Positions 16,774 to 26,664 of a DNA stretch of 64,000 bases are shown one piece after another. Origin of the DNA: Convivina praedatoris (GTDB lineage: Bacteria; Bacillota; Bacilli; Lactobacillales; Lactobacillaceae). The notes below the pieces were generated by a model. It had not been told where the DNA came from and ran no database searches. It saw only the letters and a list, made by a program, of their open reading frames with translations. The stretch is from assembly GCF_933208505.1 (NCBI RefSeq), contig NZ_CAKOEU010000001.1; one strand, written 5' to 3'. Both the position numbers and the translations under genes were made by a program. Position 1 is the first letter of the stretch. Every line of letters starts with the position of its first letter.

Positions 16774-18903
16774 TTATTTAGCATTACCATTACTATATTC
16801 AGGTGCATCGGTAGTATAGTCATCGGTACTAGAATGACCATTATTTTTGGCCAGTACACTTGATGGGTTACTTTCTTGATTACGCTTTAAAATTTTTAAG
16901 GCAGCTGATTTTTGATAGTCAAATTCCTTTTTATTAACAGCATGAAAATTACTGCGCGAAGTATCAAAGCGGAGCAAATCTCCTGTAATAATTTTATCCG
17001 AGTAAGAGAGTGATTTATCGGCATAATCTTGTGCCTTTTTAGCAGCCGCCTTTAATTCTGGATCTTGGTCAAGGCTGAGCGTTTCACCAGTCTCAGTATT
17101 GAAGTACTGATTACGGTACTTCATGTATTTCGGCGTTACCCAATCACCATCACGGAAAACCACGATTTGAGAGTCAGCTGTAGATAGTAAATCATGGCCA
17201 AACATAGTCATACCAGTGGTTGGCACACCCAACAAATCCAATAAGGTTGGCATCATGTCAATTTCACCACCATAAGTATGATTAACACCGCCCGCCAAAC
17301 CAGTCGCATGAATCATAAAGGGCACCTTTTGGAACTGAGCCAAATCATAATTATTCACACTACTCTTACCCAATAACTGGGCAATCGCTGGCTGATGGTT
17401 TTCGGAAATACCATAGTGATCACCATAGAGAACAAAGACCGAATTATCATACAATCCAACCTTCTTCATGTAATCAATGAATTCACCAAAAGCTTGGTCC
17501 AAGTAGTGAGCTGTCTGGACGTAACCATCAACCGTATTATCCCCGGTTTTGGTGGCTGGGAAGGAAATATTTTGTTTATCCAATTCATATGGATAGTGGT
17601 TGGTTACCGTAATCAACTTAGCATAAAACGGTTGTGGTAACTGTTCGATATACTGAGCCGAATCTTTGAGAAAAATTTTATCCTTCAAGCCATAACCAAC
17701 GTTGTTACTTGATTTTTTAGCATTAGGATAAAACTCTTTAGAAAAATAATAGTTATAACCAAAGGACTTATAAGTATTATTTCGATTCCAGAAGGTTCCC
17801 ACGTCTCCGTGAAAAGCAGCCGAAGTATAGCCTTGCTGCGCCAAAACGGCTGGCATGGCTTCAAAAGTATTGTTGGTCCCATACTTAACCATCGCCGACC
17901 CCGTGGCCAAACCATAAAGACTATTTTCCTGCATCATTTCCGCATCGGAGGTCTTCCCTTGGCCAACTTGATTATAAAAATTATCATAACTCAGTGTATT
18001 TTGATCATGATAGAATTGATTCAAATTAGGCGTTACTTCTTGACCATCAACCTTATAATCGATTAAAAACTGCTGGAATGATTCCAAATGAATCACAAAA
18101 ACGTTTTTACCCTTTTGTGTGCCATAATATTGGACATTAGCGGGGGTTTGATTTTGAGCCGTAAAGGCCTGAATTTTCTTTAAATCAGCTGGTTTAGCCT
18201 GCTTGCGACTATTGGATTGATTGTAGGTTTGGACAGCATTGAAAACCACATACTCATTAAGTCCTAAATATTTAACAATATAATTGTTATCAAAGGAACG
18301 AGTTAGCAGACCCGAACGATCAACCGAAGCAATACCGTAGTCAACAAACATCAAAACCACGCCTAACAGAGTAGTTAAAACGGCGTATCGTTTTTGGATG
18401 CCTTTTTTATCAATTTTAATTTGATGGAAAATCAATAAAAGAACCAGCAAGATAATATCTAAGAAAATCAAATAATCAGACAGATGAATAATTGCCACAA
18501 TTGACTTACCTAGATTATTCCCAGTCGAACTCCCTGATCCAATAATACCAATCGATAAAAAGTCTGAAAATTCGCGATAGTACAAAACATTAGCAAACAG
18601 CCACATTGATTGAATCAAATTCATGACAATCGCTAGCCAATAACTCAGGGCACCTCGGAAGTATAAAGCCAGACTCAATAAAATAATCGCCGTTGGAATG
18701 GGGTTTAAAATCAACAAAAACTGTTGGATCGGACCCACAACCCCTAAATTAAAGTTCATCAAATAATTAACATATGTTTTAACCCAAACTAAAATAACAT
18801 TTAGGATAAAAAACCAAACAATGGGCGCGGAAGAATCCGTTGTTTTCTTAAGTTGTTGCCACCACTGCTTCGGGCTTAACACCTGCTTCAAAAAGGACAT
18901 CAT
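16774..18903 (-). CDS. ltaS: Lipoteichoic acid synthase LtaS type
   Basis: 709 residues: five N-terminal membrane helices (about 25-210), then an extracellular sulfatase-fold domain. It polymerises glycerol phosphate from phosphatidylglycerol onto a glycolipid anchor. Metal and catalytic residues are visible in HLESFQQ (Glu), GQGKTSDAEMM (catalytic Thr), FHGDVGTFWNRN and LYGDHYGIS (Asp/His). The C-terminus is extended by a polar tail. GAGG precedes the first ATG. Downstream on the same strand is uvrB behind a terminator; the anchor glycosyltransferases lie upstream in the same orientation. Confidence 0.93.
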   Translation of the reverse strand: MMSFLKQVLSPKQWWQQLKKTTDSSAPIVWFFILNVILVWVKTYVNYLMNFNLGVVGPIQQFLLILNPIPTAIILLSLALYFRGALSYWLAIVMNLIQSMWLFANVLYYREFSDFLSIGIIGSGSSTGNNLGKSIVAIIHLSDYLIFLDIILLVLLLIFHQIKIDKKGIQKRYAVLTTLLGVVLMFVDYGIASVDRSGLLTRSFDNNYIVKYLGLNEYVVFNAVQTYNQSNSRKQAKPADLKKIQAFTAQNQTPANVQYYGTQKGKNVFVIHLESFQQFLIDYKVDGQEVTPNLNQFYHDQNTLSYDNFYNQVGQGKTSDAEMMQENSLYGLATGSAMVKYGTNNTFEAMPAVLAQQGYTSAAFHGDVGTFWNRNNTYKSFGYNYYFSKEFYPNAKKSSNNVGYGLKDKIFLKDSAQYIEQLPQPFYAKLITVTNHYPYELDKQNISFPATKTGDNTVDGYVQTAHYLDQAFGEFIDYMKKVGLYDNSVFVLYGDHYGISENHQPAIAQLLGKSSVNNYDLAQFQKVPFMIHATGLAGGVNHTYGGEIDMMPTLLDLLGVPTTGMTMFGHDLLSTADSQIVVFRDGDWVTPKYMKYRNQYFNTETGETLSLDQDPELKAAAKKAQDYADKSLSYSDKIITGDLLRFDTSRSNFHAVNKKEFDYQKSAALKILKRNQESNPSSVLAKNNGHSSTDDYTTDAPEYSNGNAK

Positions 18904-18929
18904 ATTTTTTCCTCAATAAATTAATCCAT

Positions 18930-19190
18930 TCAGAAAACCAACTGCATATCGTGCAATACATCATATATTTCAATCGCCACTAGATCGATATCATCAAACT
19001 CAAACTCACGGAATTGACGATGTTCCCGGACCCACCATAGGCCTTGAACCTGATCATAACTTACCTGCAAGACCTCAACCCCATACACCTCAAAACGGCG
19101 TAACTGATACTCGCCATCAGTGGCCTCAGTCATCGCTCGTAGCCGGGTCATTATCTGTTTTAAATCACTAGTTGGTGAACTTAAAGGCAT
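18930..19190 (-). CDS. DUF1797 (YkuJ-like) small protein
   Basis: About 86 residues. The pattern RRFEVYGVEVLQVSYDQ ... FEFDDIDLVAIEIYDVL is that of YkuJ/DUF1797, a small cytoplasmic alpha/beta protein of unknown role in Bacilli. I prefer the ATG at 19190, eight bases after AAAGAGG; two earlier in-frame codons (GTG, ATG) overlap that site. It lies between the flippase-like gene and ltaS, 14 bp after the former. Confidence 0.75.
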   Translation of the reverse strand: MPLSSPTSDLKQIMTRLRAMTEATDGEYQLRRFEVYGVEVLQVSYDQVQGLWWVREHRQFREFEFDDIDLVAIEIYDVLHDMQLVF

Positions 19191-19204
19191 ATTCATCACC
19201 TCTT

Positions 19205-20227
19205 TTAATCATACTGCTTAGTTGGCAAAATATAGGCAATTATACCAGCAAAAATACCAAAGTAGTAGGTAATCAACCGCCATAGCAGAATTACTAAGAT
19301 CAAGGTAGCTGGGTTACTAACAAAAGGCGTAAAAAGTAACTTAAAACTCAGCTCAGCACCACCAACTCCACCAGGAACGGGGAAGAGTGAAATGACCATG
19401 ACAATCATAATGTTCATCGTGACAATTAACCAAGGATTTACCTCGGGATAACCGAAAGCTCGAATCACAAAATAAGGAATCATATAGAACACAACTAACT
19501 GTAACACTGTCCAAAAAGTCGATTCTAACAAGGCCCGCTTGTTTTTAATAACCCGTCGAGATTCAAAATGGAAATTATTAATTTTGACTTCGATACTGTC
19601 AACGATTTTTTGATAGTGTTTAGGACTAGTAAAGTGACCAATCAACCGCGCCGTCAAATGAACCAACTTTAGGGTAAATGCCGGCCAAAACATTACCAGC
19701 AAAATTCCCACAATCACAATGGCATGAATAAAAATCGCAAAAGGAATAAATTCAGCAAAAGTATGGTCAACATATTGATAAATAAAATTATCAGCAGCAC
19801 CATAGGCGACGATAAAAAAAAGGACAACCACAATTTGGTAGACTAAAAATTTCATTAAAATGGTCGACAAAGCCCGACCGGTTTCGATTTTAGCCTTGGC
19901 CAAAGCAAACAACTGGGCCGGCTGTCCTCCACTAGCAAAGGGGGTTAACCCACTACCCAATAAGTTCATTAGAGGAACCTTAATTAAAGTAGTCCAATGG
20001 ATGTGTTCTTGATCCTTAGCACTCATTAACGCCCGAGTAGCCATCGCCTCCAAGAGAATGGAAACCACCATCATGACTAAACCGGCAGCTAACCAACGCC
20101 AATCCAAAACACGCAAAGCCTCTTCGAGTTGCTTACCCTTCCCCTTAAGCTCTTGAACCAAATAATAAACCGTAACCGCCGTTAGTATGACTACGATACC
20201 AGCAGAAATCTGATTACGTTTTGACAT
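19205..20227 (-). CDS. UPF0104/YbhN-type lysylphosphatidylglycerol synthase-like membrane protein
   Basis: About 340 residues with seven to eight hydrophobic segments. The family marks are PFASGGQPAQL (about 90) and FPVPGGVGGAELSF (about 290). This family covers the membrane half of MprF and flippase-like AglD proteins. It lacks the soluble synthase domain, so it is more likely a lipid-handling or flipping protein than a lysyl transferase. Adjacency to two glycolipid glycosyltransferases and ltaS suggests a role with lipoteichoic acid anchor lipids (inference). The start at 20227 follows AAGGAG by six bases; ATG 20230 is the alternative. Confidence 0.75.
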   Translation of the reverse strand: MSKRNQISAGIVVILTAVTVYYLVQELKGKGKQLEEALRVLDWRWLAAGLVMMVVSILLEAMATRALMSAKDQEHIHWTTLIKVPLMNLLGSGLTPFASGGQPAQLFALAKAKIETGRALSTILMKFLVYQIVVVLFFIVAYGAADNFIYQYVDHTFAEFIPFAIFIHAIVIVGILLVMFWPAFTLKLVHLTARLIGHFTSPKHYQKIVDSIEVKINNFHFESRRVIKNKRALLESTFWTVLQLVVFYMIPYFVIRAFGYPEVNPWLIVTMNIMIVMVISLFPVPGGVGGAELSFKLLFTPFVSNPATLILVILLWRLITYYFGIFAGIIAYILPTKQYD

Positions 20228-20252
20228 CATCTTCTCCTTGTTATTAGCCATG

Positions 20253-21260
20253 TTATTGACTAAGGACTTTATCATAAGTTTGGGCTAATTGCTGCCCAAT
20301 AACTGCTAAATCTCGCGCTTGAGCGACTTGATAACCAGCCTCGGTTAAATCAGGAACTTGCCTACTTAAGATAGCATCCATCTTTGTTTGAAATTCAGCG
20401 ACGTCTTTAGCTTTGTAACAATTTTTTTGGTCAGTCAACCAAGGGTCATAGACTGGAATATCTCGAATCAAAGCATTTTGCTTAGAGGCCAATGCCTCCA
20501 AAACAACAATCCCTTCGGTTTCTTCAAAAGAAGGATATAAGAACAAATCGGCTCCCTGATAGGCACCCAAAATGACATCCCCAGTAATATAACCAGCAAA
20601 AAACAAATTATTCGGATGAGCCCCTTCAACCACTCGCCGCACTTTGGCTGGAATTAATTTAGGATCAGTATAACCAAACCATATAAAAGTAATATCAGGA
20701 TTATTTTCCGCTAATTGAACAAAATCAAAAATCCCCTTACGTTCAAAAAATAAGCCAACACTAATTACTGTTTTTTGATCGGGGGCTAAACGGAAATAAT
20801 CCCGAAATTTTGCAACTTTATCACTAGATTGCGCATATTTAGCCAAATTAATACCATTTGAAATTGGATAAATTGGCTGCGTTAAACCATAACTACGTAA
20901 TAGACTTTTAGAATATGGCGTCGGCGTAATTAGCGCATCACCTTGACGATATAATGAAACTAAATGATGCTTATAAAAAGGGGCAATCCAGTTGGAACCT
21001 ACAAAAGAATTACGAAAGTCCTCATAGGTTGAGTGGGCATGATAAACCACTTTTTTGCCCATTCGATGCGCCCGGTGAACCATATGCATACTGTTAACAC
21101 CATAAGTATTAATGTGCAACAGATCATAATCACTACAATGTGGGTCAGTTGTGACCTCCACATTGGTATGCGATAAGGCTTCCTGTTGTAAACGCATTGC
21201 CCGGCCAATACCGGACTTAGAAATTAGTTTTTGGTTTTCAAAATATAAAAGTACTTTCAA
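20253..21260 (-). CDS. GT4 glycosyltransferase, LafB/CpoA type (second glycolipid sugar)
   Basis: About 335 residues of the GT-B, GT4 family: N-terminal KSGIGRAMRLQQEAL, SNGINLAKYAQ, the donor site FERKGIFDFVQL and the E-x7-E motif PSFEETEGIVVLEALA. Homologues in streptococci and Listeria add a second sugar to alpha-glucosyl-diacylglycerol, making the lipoteichoic acid anchor. I choose TTG at 21260 because GGAG lies nine bases upstream and the protein then begins MKVLLYFENQ. The preceding gene stops 2 bp before, so the pair is translationally linked. Confidence 0.82.
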   Translation of the reverse strand: MKVLLYFENQKLISKSGIGRAMRLQQEALSHTNVEVTTDPHCSDYDLLHINTYGVNSMHMVHRAHRMGKKVVYHAHSTYEDFRNSFVGSNWIAPFYKHHLVSLYRQGDALITPTPYSKSLLRSYGLTQPIYPISNGINLAKYAQSSDKVAKFRDYFRLAPDQKTVISVGLFFERKGIFDFVQLAENNPDITFIWFGYTDPKLIPAKVRRVVEGAHPNNLFFAGYITGDVILGAYQGADLFLYPSFEETEGIVVLEALASKQNALIRDIPVYDPWLTDQKNCYKAKDVAEFQTKMDAILSRQVPDLTEAGYQVAQARDLAVIGQQLAQTYDKVLSQ

Positions 21261-21261
21261 G

Positions 21262-22503
21262 TTAGTTTCTCCGGAAGGGATTGCGCAAAATTCGCTTAAT
21301 GTAGCCAATCTCTTCGTCATTCAAATATTCTTCTTTATCTTCATCCGAAGTTTGTGTTGAGCGATAATTTTCCAATACTTCTTCATAGAAGTTAACTACC
21401 CGAGTAGCAAAGGTATTGGCATCGACGTTATACATTTTTTCCTTACGAATTTCACTATCAGCAACTGTTTGAGGATTATTTAAGTAAAATTCAATTCCTT
21501 GTAAGAACTCATCATAGTCATCAACTAAAGTCCCAATAGCCGGACTATCTACCAAATTGTCTAGATAAGGTGAATGAATAGCTACAAAGGGACGATCAGC
21601 CGCCATAGATTCAATAAAGGTCAATCCTTGGGTTTCAGAATCAGAAGAGCTGACAAAAACATTGGCCATTCGGTAGTAGTCATAAACTTCTTCATGTCCC
21701 ACCATACCGGCAAAGGTAATGTGATCTTGCAAATCTAAATCATCGACCTGTTCTTCTAAAGTTTTACGAGCCGGTCCGTCCCCAGCAATCACTAACTGGG
21801 CATCTGGATAAGACTGTAACAGTTCTGAAAAAGCCGAAATCGTCATGGTAATATTTTTTTCAGGAGCTAATCGACCCAATGACAATACCACTGGTTGTTC
21901 GGGCGTAAATCCATATTTGGCACGCAAATCGACCTGATCTTCTTTCACGTCTGGTAAGGCGACGCCAGTTGGAATCACTGGGATTGGAATATCAGTCACG
22001 CCATAGCGAATCAAAGTATCACGAACCAATTGCGAGGGCGCAACCACCCCAGACATTCCCTTCAAATAGGCCTTCACCAAGGGGCCAACCCCACTAGGCT
22101 TTAACAACATACCGCGGGCAAAGTAATTCGTATAATCTTCATACATTGTATGATACGTATGTACCACTGGTATCTTCAATCGACGAGCAACAAATTTCCC
22201 CATCAAGCCCAAAGAAAATTCTGTTTGCGTATGAATAATATCTAGATCTAATTCTTTACCAATTTCAACGGTTTGAATTAGCCCCCGAAAGGTAACACGA
22301 CGGTCTTTATAACCGAAGTATGGCATACTAGAAAAACGATACACATGCGTTTCATCCGCATCTTTGGCAATTTTAGGATCAGTAGCGGTAAAAATATATA
22401 CCTCATGACCTTGTGCCTCTAAGGCATCTTTTAATGTTTGAATGGAAGTGACAACCCCACTCACCTGTGGTAGATAGGTGTCGGTAAATATTCCTATTTT
22501 CAT
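21262..22503 (-). CDS. GT4 glycosyltransferase, 1,2-diacylglycerol alpha-glucosyltransferase type
   Basis: 413 residues of GT4: MKIGIFTDTYLPQVSGVVTS (acceptor/nucleotide loop), HTQTEFSLG, HTYHTMYEDY, donor loop LGRLAPEKNITM, the E-x7-E in SSDSETQGLTFIESMA. Homologues in Gram-positive cocci and lactobacilli transfer glucose from UDP-glucose to diacylglycerol, the first sugar of the glycolipid anchor. The C-terminal tail is charged, as expected for a peripheral membrane enzyme. ATG 22503 (MKIGIF) is chosen; 32 earlier codons in frame lack a ribosome site. Confidence 0.85.
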   Translation of the reverse strand: MKIGIFTDTYLPQVSGVVTSIQTLKDALEAQGHEVYIFTATDPKIAKDADETHVYRFSSMPYFGYKDRRVTFRGLIQTVEIGKELDLDIIHTQTEFSLGLMGKFVARRLKIPVVHTYHTMYEDYTNYFARGMLLKPSGVGPLVKAYLKGMSGVVAPSQLVRDTLIRYGVTDIPIPVIPTGVALPDVKEDQVDLRAKYGFTPEQPVVLSLGRLAPEKNITMTISAFSELLQSYPDAQLVIAGDGPARKTLEEQVDDLDLQDHITFAGMVGHEEVYDYYRMANVFVSSSDSETQGLTFIESMAADRPFVAIHSPYLDNLVDSPAIGTLVDDYDEFLQGIEFYLNNPQTVADSEIRKEKMYNVDANTFATRVVNFYEEVLENYRSTQTSDEDKEEYLNDEEIGYIKRILRNPFRRN

Positions 22504-22581
22504 AATTAACCCCAATATTTGAATCAGATTAAGTGACGGCAATAATGCTAGTATATCATTATTAAAAAACCATTCCAATGT

Positions 22582-22618
22582 AAAAAGCGCTTCCGTCAAT
22601 ACGACTGGAGCGCTTTTT
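22582..22618 (-). terminator. Terminator after the ABC exporter operon
   Basis: AAAAAGCGC and GCGCTTTTT form a 9-bp stem, extended by TCCGTC/GACTGGA partial pairing, ending in T on the minus strand just after the exporter stop. Confidence 0.85.
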
Positions 22619-22622
22619 ATTC

Positions 22623-24404
22623 TTATTCAAAGACCATCTGATTATGATACAAATCGGCATAAAAACCATGCTCAGCCAATAATTGGTTATGAGTCCCCTG
22701 CTCAATAACGCGACCATCTTTTAAGACCACAATTTTATCAGCTCCCAGAATCGTTTTTAGCCGATGGGCAATCACAAAACTAGTCCTACCGGCAATCACA
22801 TTATTCATAGCTTCTTGAATTTTGGTTTCCGTCACAGTATCCACATTTGAAGTGGCTTCATCTAAAATTAAGAAATCGGGATTAGTTAAAATTGTCCGAG
22901 CAATGGATAATAGTTGTTTTTGTCCCGTTGAAAAAACCGAGTTTTCATCACTAACCTGCGTCTGATAGCCCTCTGGTAGGGACATAATAAATTCATGAAT
23001 ATTAGCCTGCTTGGCGGCTCCAATCATTTCTTTATCAGTCGCATTAGGTTTTCCAAATTTAATATTTTCAGCAATCGAACGACTAAAAATAACTGATTCC
23101 TGTAAAACAATCCCAACCTGATCTCTAAGTGATTTTAAATCAACCTGACGAATATCGACCCCATCAAATGTTATTTGACCGCTGTTGACATCGTAAAAAC
23201 GATTTAACAAGTTCATCACTGTCGTTTTACCAGAACCAGTTGGCCCAACTAAGGCTACCATTTGCCCCTTTTGAACATCAATTGATACATCGTGTAAGAT
23301 TTCTTGTTTAGTATTGTAACCAAAACGAACTTGATCTAGTTGTACACCATTTTTTAAAGCAGGCAAAACCGTACCACGAGCCTGATCAACTTCTTCCGGT
23401 TCAGCTTTAACCTTAGTTAAACGACCGGCCCCAGTAATGGCCAATTGCAACATATTATAAATCGAAGTCAATTGGCTAATTGGTTGATAGTACTGCTGCG
23501 AATAATTAACGAAAACTACTACTAAGCCTAATCCAGTCGCCTTACTCATGCCACTATGCAAGACTAACCACGAACCAAAGAAAATGACAATTGCCAAATT
23601 TAGTAAAGACAGACCTTGCATTAAAGGCATCAGCATCCCTGAATAAACCTGTCCTTTATAAGTTTCTTCTTTCACTTTTTCATTATAAGGATCGAAGTTA
23701 CGAATCGATTCTTGTTGCAATCCTTCGGTAATGATAATCTTCTCACCATTCACCTGCTCATTAATGTACCCATTCATCCGACTAATTGCTTGCTGTTGAT
23801 GAGTAATGTGATAACGAGCCCGTCGAATAATAACTAAAGCCACCAAAATAGCTATCGGTGTCAAAGCCATGGTCACCCAGGCCATGATAGCACTTTGCTC
23901 AAACATCATCCAGATGACGCCTAGGAACAACAGACCCTGCGAAAACACCTGGAAAATAGCCTGATTCATGGCATTAAAAATATTATCCAAATCCGAAGTA
24001 AATAGCGAAAGAATTTTACCGTCTTGATGCGTATCAAAATAACGAATCGTCATCTTTTGCAACTTGGAAAAAAGGCTCACACGCATTTCCCCAGTTGACT
24101 TGGCACTAATCCGACTGGTAATTAACCCTGAGGCCACCAAGCCAATTTCCGTTAGGCCATAAAAGAAAACCATGGCCCACAGGGCATTATAAAAACCATT
24201 CATACTAGCCTGATGATGAGTCGTTGGGTTCAAATACTCACCTAAGTAAGTCGCCAAGGCGGTAATGGCCTGGCCGAGATACACCGGTGCTTTAATTTGG
24301 GCGTAAGTTCCCACCAAGACCGCAATCATAGCAAATAATAGGCCCCGCCAATAACGTTTTAAATAATTATAAAAATAGACAACTGCCTGGATAAATTCAC
24401 GCAT
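22623..24404 (-). CDS. ABC exporter half-transporter (heterodimer subunit 2)
   Basis: 593 residues: six membrane helices (about 20-330) then an ATPase. Walker A is GPTGSGKTTVMNLL, Walker B ends in LILDEATSNVD with the catalytic Glu present, but the signature is FSTGQKQLL rather than LSGGQ. In heterodimeric exporters (EfrAB/LmrCD/TM287-288 type) the two sites are asymmetric, which fits the partner gene. It starts 2 bp after the partner's stop. The substrate is unknown; multidrug or lipid export are usual. Confidence 0.88.
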   Translation of the reverse strand: MREFIQAVVYFYNYLKRYWRGLLFAMIAVLVGTYAQIKAPVYLGQAITALATYLGEYLNPTTHHQASMNGFYNALWAMVFFYGLTEIGLVASGLITSRISAKSTGEMRVSLFSKLQKMTIRYFDTHQDGKILSLFTSDLDNIFNAMNQAIFQVFSQGLLFLGVIWMMFEQSAIMAWVTMALTPIAILVALVIIRRARYHITHQQQAISRMNGYINEQVNGEKIIITEGLQQESIRNFDPYNEKVKEETYKGQVYSGMLMPLMQGLSLLNLAIVIFFGSWLVLHSGMSKATGLGLVVVFVNYSQQYYQPISQLTSIYNMLQLAITGAGRLTKVKAEPEEVDQARGTVLPALKNGVQLDQVRFGYNTKQEILHDVSIDVQKGQMVALVGPTGSGKTTVMNLLNRFYDVNSGQITFDGVDIRQVDLKSLRDQVGIVLQESVIFSRSIAENIKFGKPNATDKEMIGAAKQANIHEFIMSLPEGYQTQVSDENSVFSTGQKQLLSIARTILTNPDFLILDEATSNVDTVTETKIQEAMNNVIAGRTSFVIAHRLKTILGADKIVVLKDGRVIEQGTHNQLLAEHGFYADLYHNQMVFE

Positions 24405-24406
24405 TG

Positions 24407-26122
24407 TTAGTCCTCCTTTGCCTTTTGGGTTTCATAAATTTCACGGTAAATTGGTGAAGAATTTAGCAGTTCGTGATGATTACCAGCGGCTACTAGTTGG
24501 CCCTGATCTAAGACTAAAATTCGATCCGCATGAATAACCGAACTAATTTTTTCGGCAATAATTAGGGTTGTTGTTCCCTGTAAATCATGATTTAAGGCTT
24601 CTTGAACTAGCTTTTCACTGCGGGCATCCAAGGCAGAAGTCGAATCATCTAAAATTAAGACCTTGGGTTTGCCAATCACCCCTCGAGCAATTGACAAACG
24701 TTGCTTTTGACCACCAGAAAAATTGGATGAACGTTCATCAACTTCATGATTAAAACCATCCTCATAACGATCAATAAATTCAGACGCTTGAGCAATCGTG
24801 GCCGCCCGTTTCATATCATCAGTATCGGCTTGCGGATTACCATGCCGTAGATTATCAGCAATTGACCCCGAGAAAAGGATGGCTTTTTGTAACACCAATG
24901 ATACTGCTTGCCGTAAGGAGCGCTCATTGACCTGTTTCAAATTAATATTACCAACCGCAACTTCCCCCTGCGTAGGATCATATAAACGAGGAATCAGCTG
25001 GGCTAAAGTTGATTTACCGGAACCAGTAGCACCGACAATACCCACCATTTCGCCCGCCTTGATATCAAAAGAGATATCCTTTAAGGCCGGTTGGTCATCA
25101 CCAGGGTAGGTAAAACTAACATGTTTAAAACTAACACTCCCATTTAATTTTTCTTCCGGCGCCTTAGCGTCATAGACAATATCCGGTTCAGTTGACAAAA
25201 CCGCTTGAATTCGTCGCAGAGAAACAAAACCACGCGAAGCAAAAGTTGAAACCATCCCACCAATCATAATGGCAAACAAAATCTGCATTACATAAGAAAT
25301 AAAAGGCGTAATTGCAGCTAAATTATCAGGATACCCCACAATATCCTTTCCAACTAACAACAAGGCCGTACCAATTGCCAAATACGAAATCACCATAAAA
25401 ATTGGAAACAAGAAGTTAAACAAATAGCCAATTTTAATATTCACATCCACCAAGTCATTGGTGTTATTGGAAAAACGTTCAATTTCACTGTCTTCTTGAT
25501 TAAATGACTTGACTACTCGAACACCCTGTAGATTCTCTTTAGCCAAAGTATTATTCAAATCAATTAGATTTTGAATTTTAAAGAAATACTTCCCCATTTG
25601 CTTAAAGATTCCCCGCGAGGATAGTAAAATAGCAACAATCATTAAGACCACAATCCACCACAAACTAGGAATTGTAAAAATAGCCAAAACCACAGCACCC
25701 ACGAATAAGATGGGAATCCGCAACAAAGACTGCAATAGGGTCATAATTAGCTGTTGTACCTGATTGACATCATTAGTCATCCGAACTACCAAGTTTCCAG
25801 CCGAAAAAGTTTCAATATTACCAAAAGAAAAAGTTTGGATTTTACGGTACTGTTCCGCCCGAATATCAGCCGCAATTGACTGCGACACTTTAGCAGCCAA
25901 AACAGTATTAAAAACACCGGCAACAATACCGATTACCGCCAATCCAACCAATTGAACGCCATATTCGATAACTTGACTTTGCTTATCAGCAATAATTGCT
26001 GAAATCATTTTTTGCAGTAAATGTGGCTGCCAAAGTGAAGCACCCGCCATAACAATTACGGCTAAGACAGTAAAAAATATTTCAAGGCGATACTTTTTAG
26101 CATGCCTAAGTAGAATCTGCAT
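24407..26122 (-). CDS. ABC exporter half-transporter (heterodimer subunit 1, degenerate site)
   Basis: 571 residues: six membrane helices and an ATPase with Walker A GATGSGKSTLAQL, signature FSGGQKQRL and Walker B VLILDDSTSALD. The catalytic Glu after Walker B is Asp, the mark of the degenerate site found in one half of EfrAB/LmrCD/YfiBC-like exporters. With the next gene it should form the full transporter, with one hydrolytic and one regulatory site. Confidence 0.88.
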   Translation of the reverse strand: MQILLRHAKKYRLEIFFTVLAVIVMAGASLWQPHLLQKMISAIIADKQSQVIEYGVQLVGLAVIGIVAGVFNTVLAAKVSQSIAADIRAEQYRKIQTFSFGNIETFSAGNLVVRMTNDVNQVQQLIMTLLQSLLRIPILFVGAVVLAIFTIPSLWWIVVLMIVAILLSSRGIFKQMGKYFFKIQNLIDLNNTLAKENLQGVRVVKSFNQEDSEIERFSNNTNDLVDVNIKIGYLFNFLFPIFMVISYLAIGTALLLVGKDIVGYPDNLAAITPFISYVMQILFAIMIGGMVSTFASRGFVSLRRIQAVLSTEPDIVYDAKAPEEKLNGSVSFKHVSFTYPGDDQPALKDISFDIKAGEMVGIVGATGSGKSTLAQLIPRLYDPTQGEVAVGNINLKQVNERSLRQAVSLVLQKAILFSGSIADNLRHGNPQADTDDMKRAATIAQASEFIDRYEDGFNHEVDERSSNFSGGQKQRLSIARGVIGKPKVLILDDSTSALDARSEKLVQEALNHDLQGTTTLIIAEKISSVIHADRILVLDQGQLVAAGNHHELLNSSPIYREIYETQKAKED

Positions 26123-26214
26123 AATAATCCCCTTCCAACGAACTGGAATTATTTCCCAGTCAGAGTAGCCATAATCTTAACACAATCAAACTTAACCCGC
26201 TAAACTTTACTAAA

Positions 26215-26235
26215 AAAGAGGCCTAAGGCCTCTTT
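26215..26235 (-). terminator. Terminator after yajC
   Basis: AAAGAGGCC, loop TAA and GGCCTCTTT are a perfect 9-bp stem; on the minus strand a T run follows. Confidence 0.9.
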
Positions 26236-26248
26236 AAACAATCCATAA

Positions 26249-26617
26249 TTACTTTTCAGATTCAGTCTGAGTCGCAGTGCTTTGTGAATCAGTGGTTGAT
26301 TCGCTGACTTCCTTAGGAGCAGTTGAATCATCAGTAGTTGCTGGTGCAACTTGAGCTGTTTCAGCAGCCTTAACCGTGCGAATAGCTGTTAAATCAAAAG
26401 TTAAAATAACACCTTCGGCGTTTAAATCAACCGTTTGCTTTGCAGTATCAACACTTTCAACTACGGCGTGCATACCACCGATAGTCACCACGTGGACCCC
26501 TCTCTTCAAGTTATTCTTCATTTCTTCTTGACGAGCCCGTTGCTTCTTTTGATTCCGTGACATTAAATACAACATGGCAATAATCAAAACTAGGGGCAAA
26601 ATAATATTCATTGACAT
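26249..26617 (-). CDS. yajC: YajC, Sec translocase accessory subunit
   Basis: About 122 residues: one N-terminal membrane helix (NIILPLVLIIAMLYLMS), the family motif RNQKKQRARQEEMKNNLKRG and VVTIGGMHAVV, then a Thr/Ser/Glu-rich C-terminal tail. YajC associates with SecDF-YidC in the membrane. It follows tgt by 47 bp, the common tgt-yajC arrangement. ATG 26617 is chosen; an upstream GTG overlaps AAGGAAG. Confidence 0.9.
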   Translation of the reverse strand: MSMNIILPLVLIIAMLYLMSRNQKKQRARQEEMKNNLKRGVHVVTIGGMHAVVESVDTAKQTVDLNAEGVILTFDLTAIRTVKAAETAQVAPATTDDSTAPKEVSESTTDSQSTATQTESEK

Positions 26618-26664
26618 AAAATAGAACACTTCCTTATTTTTCTTAACAACAATTATAACAAACT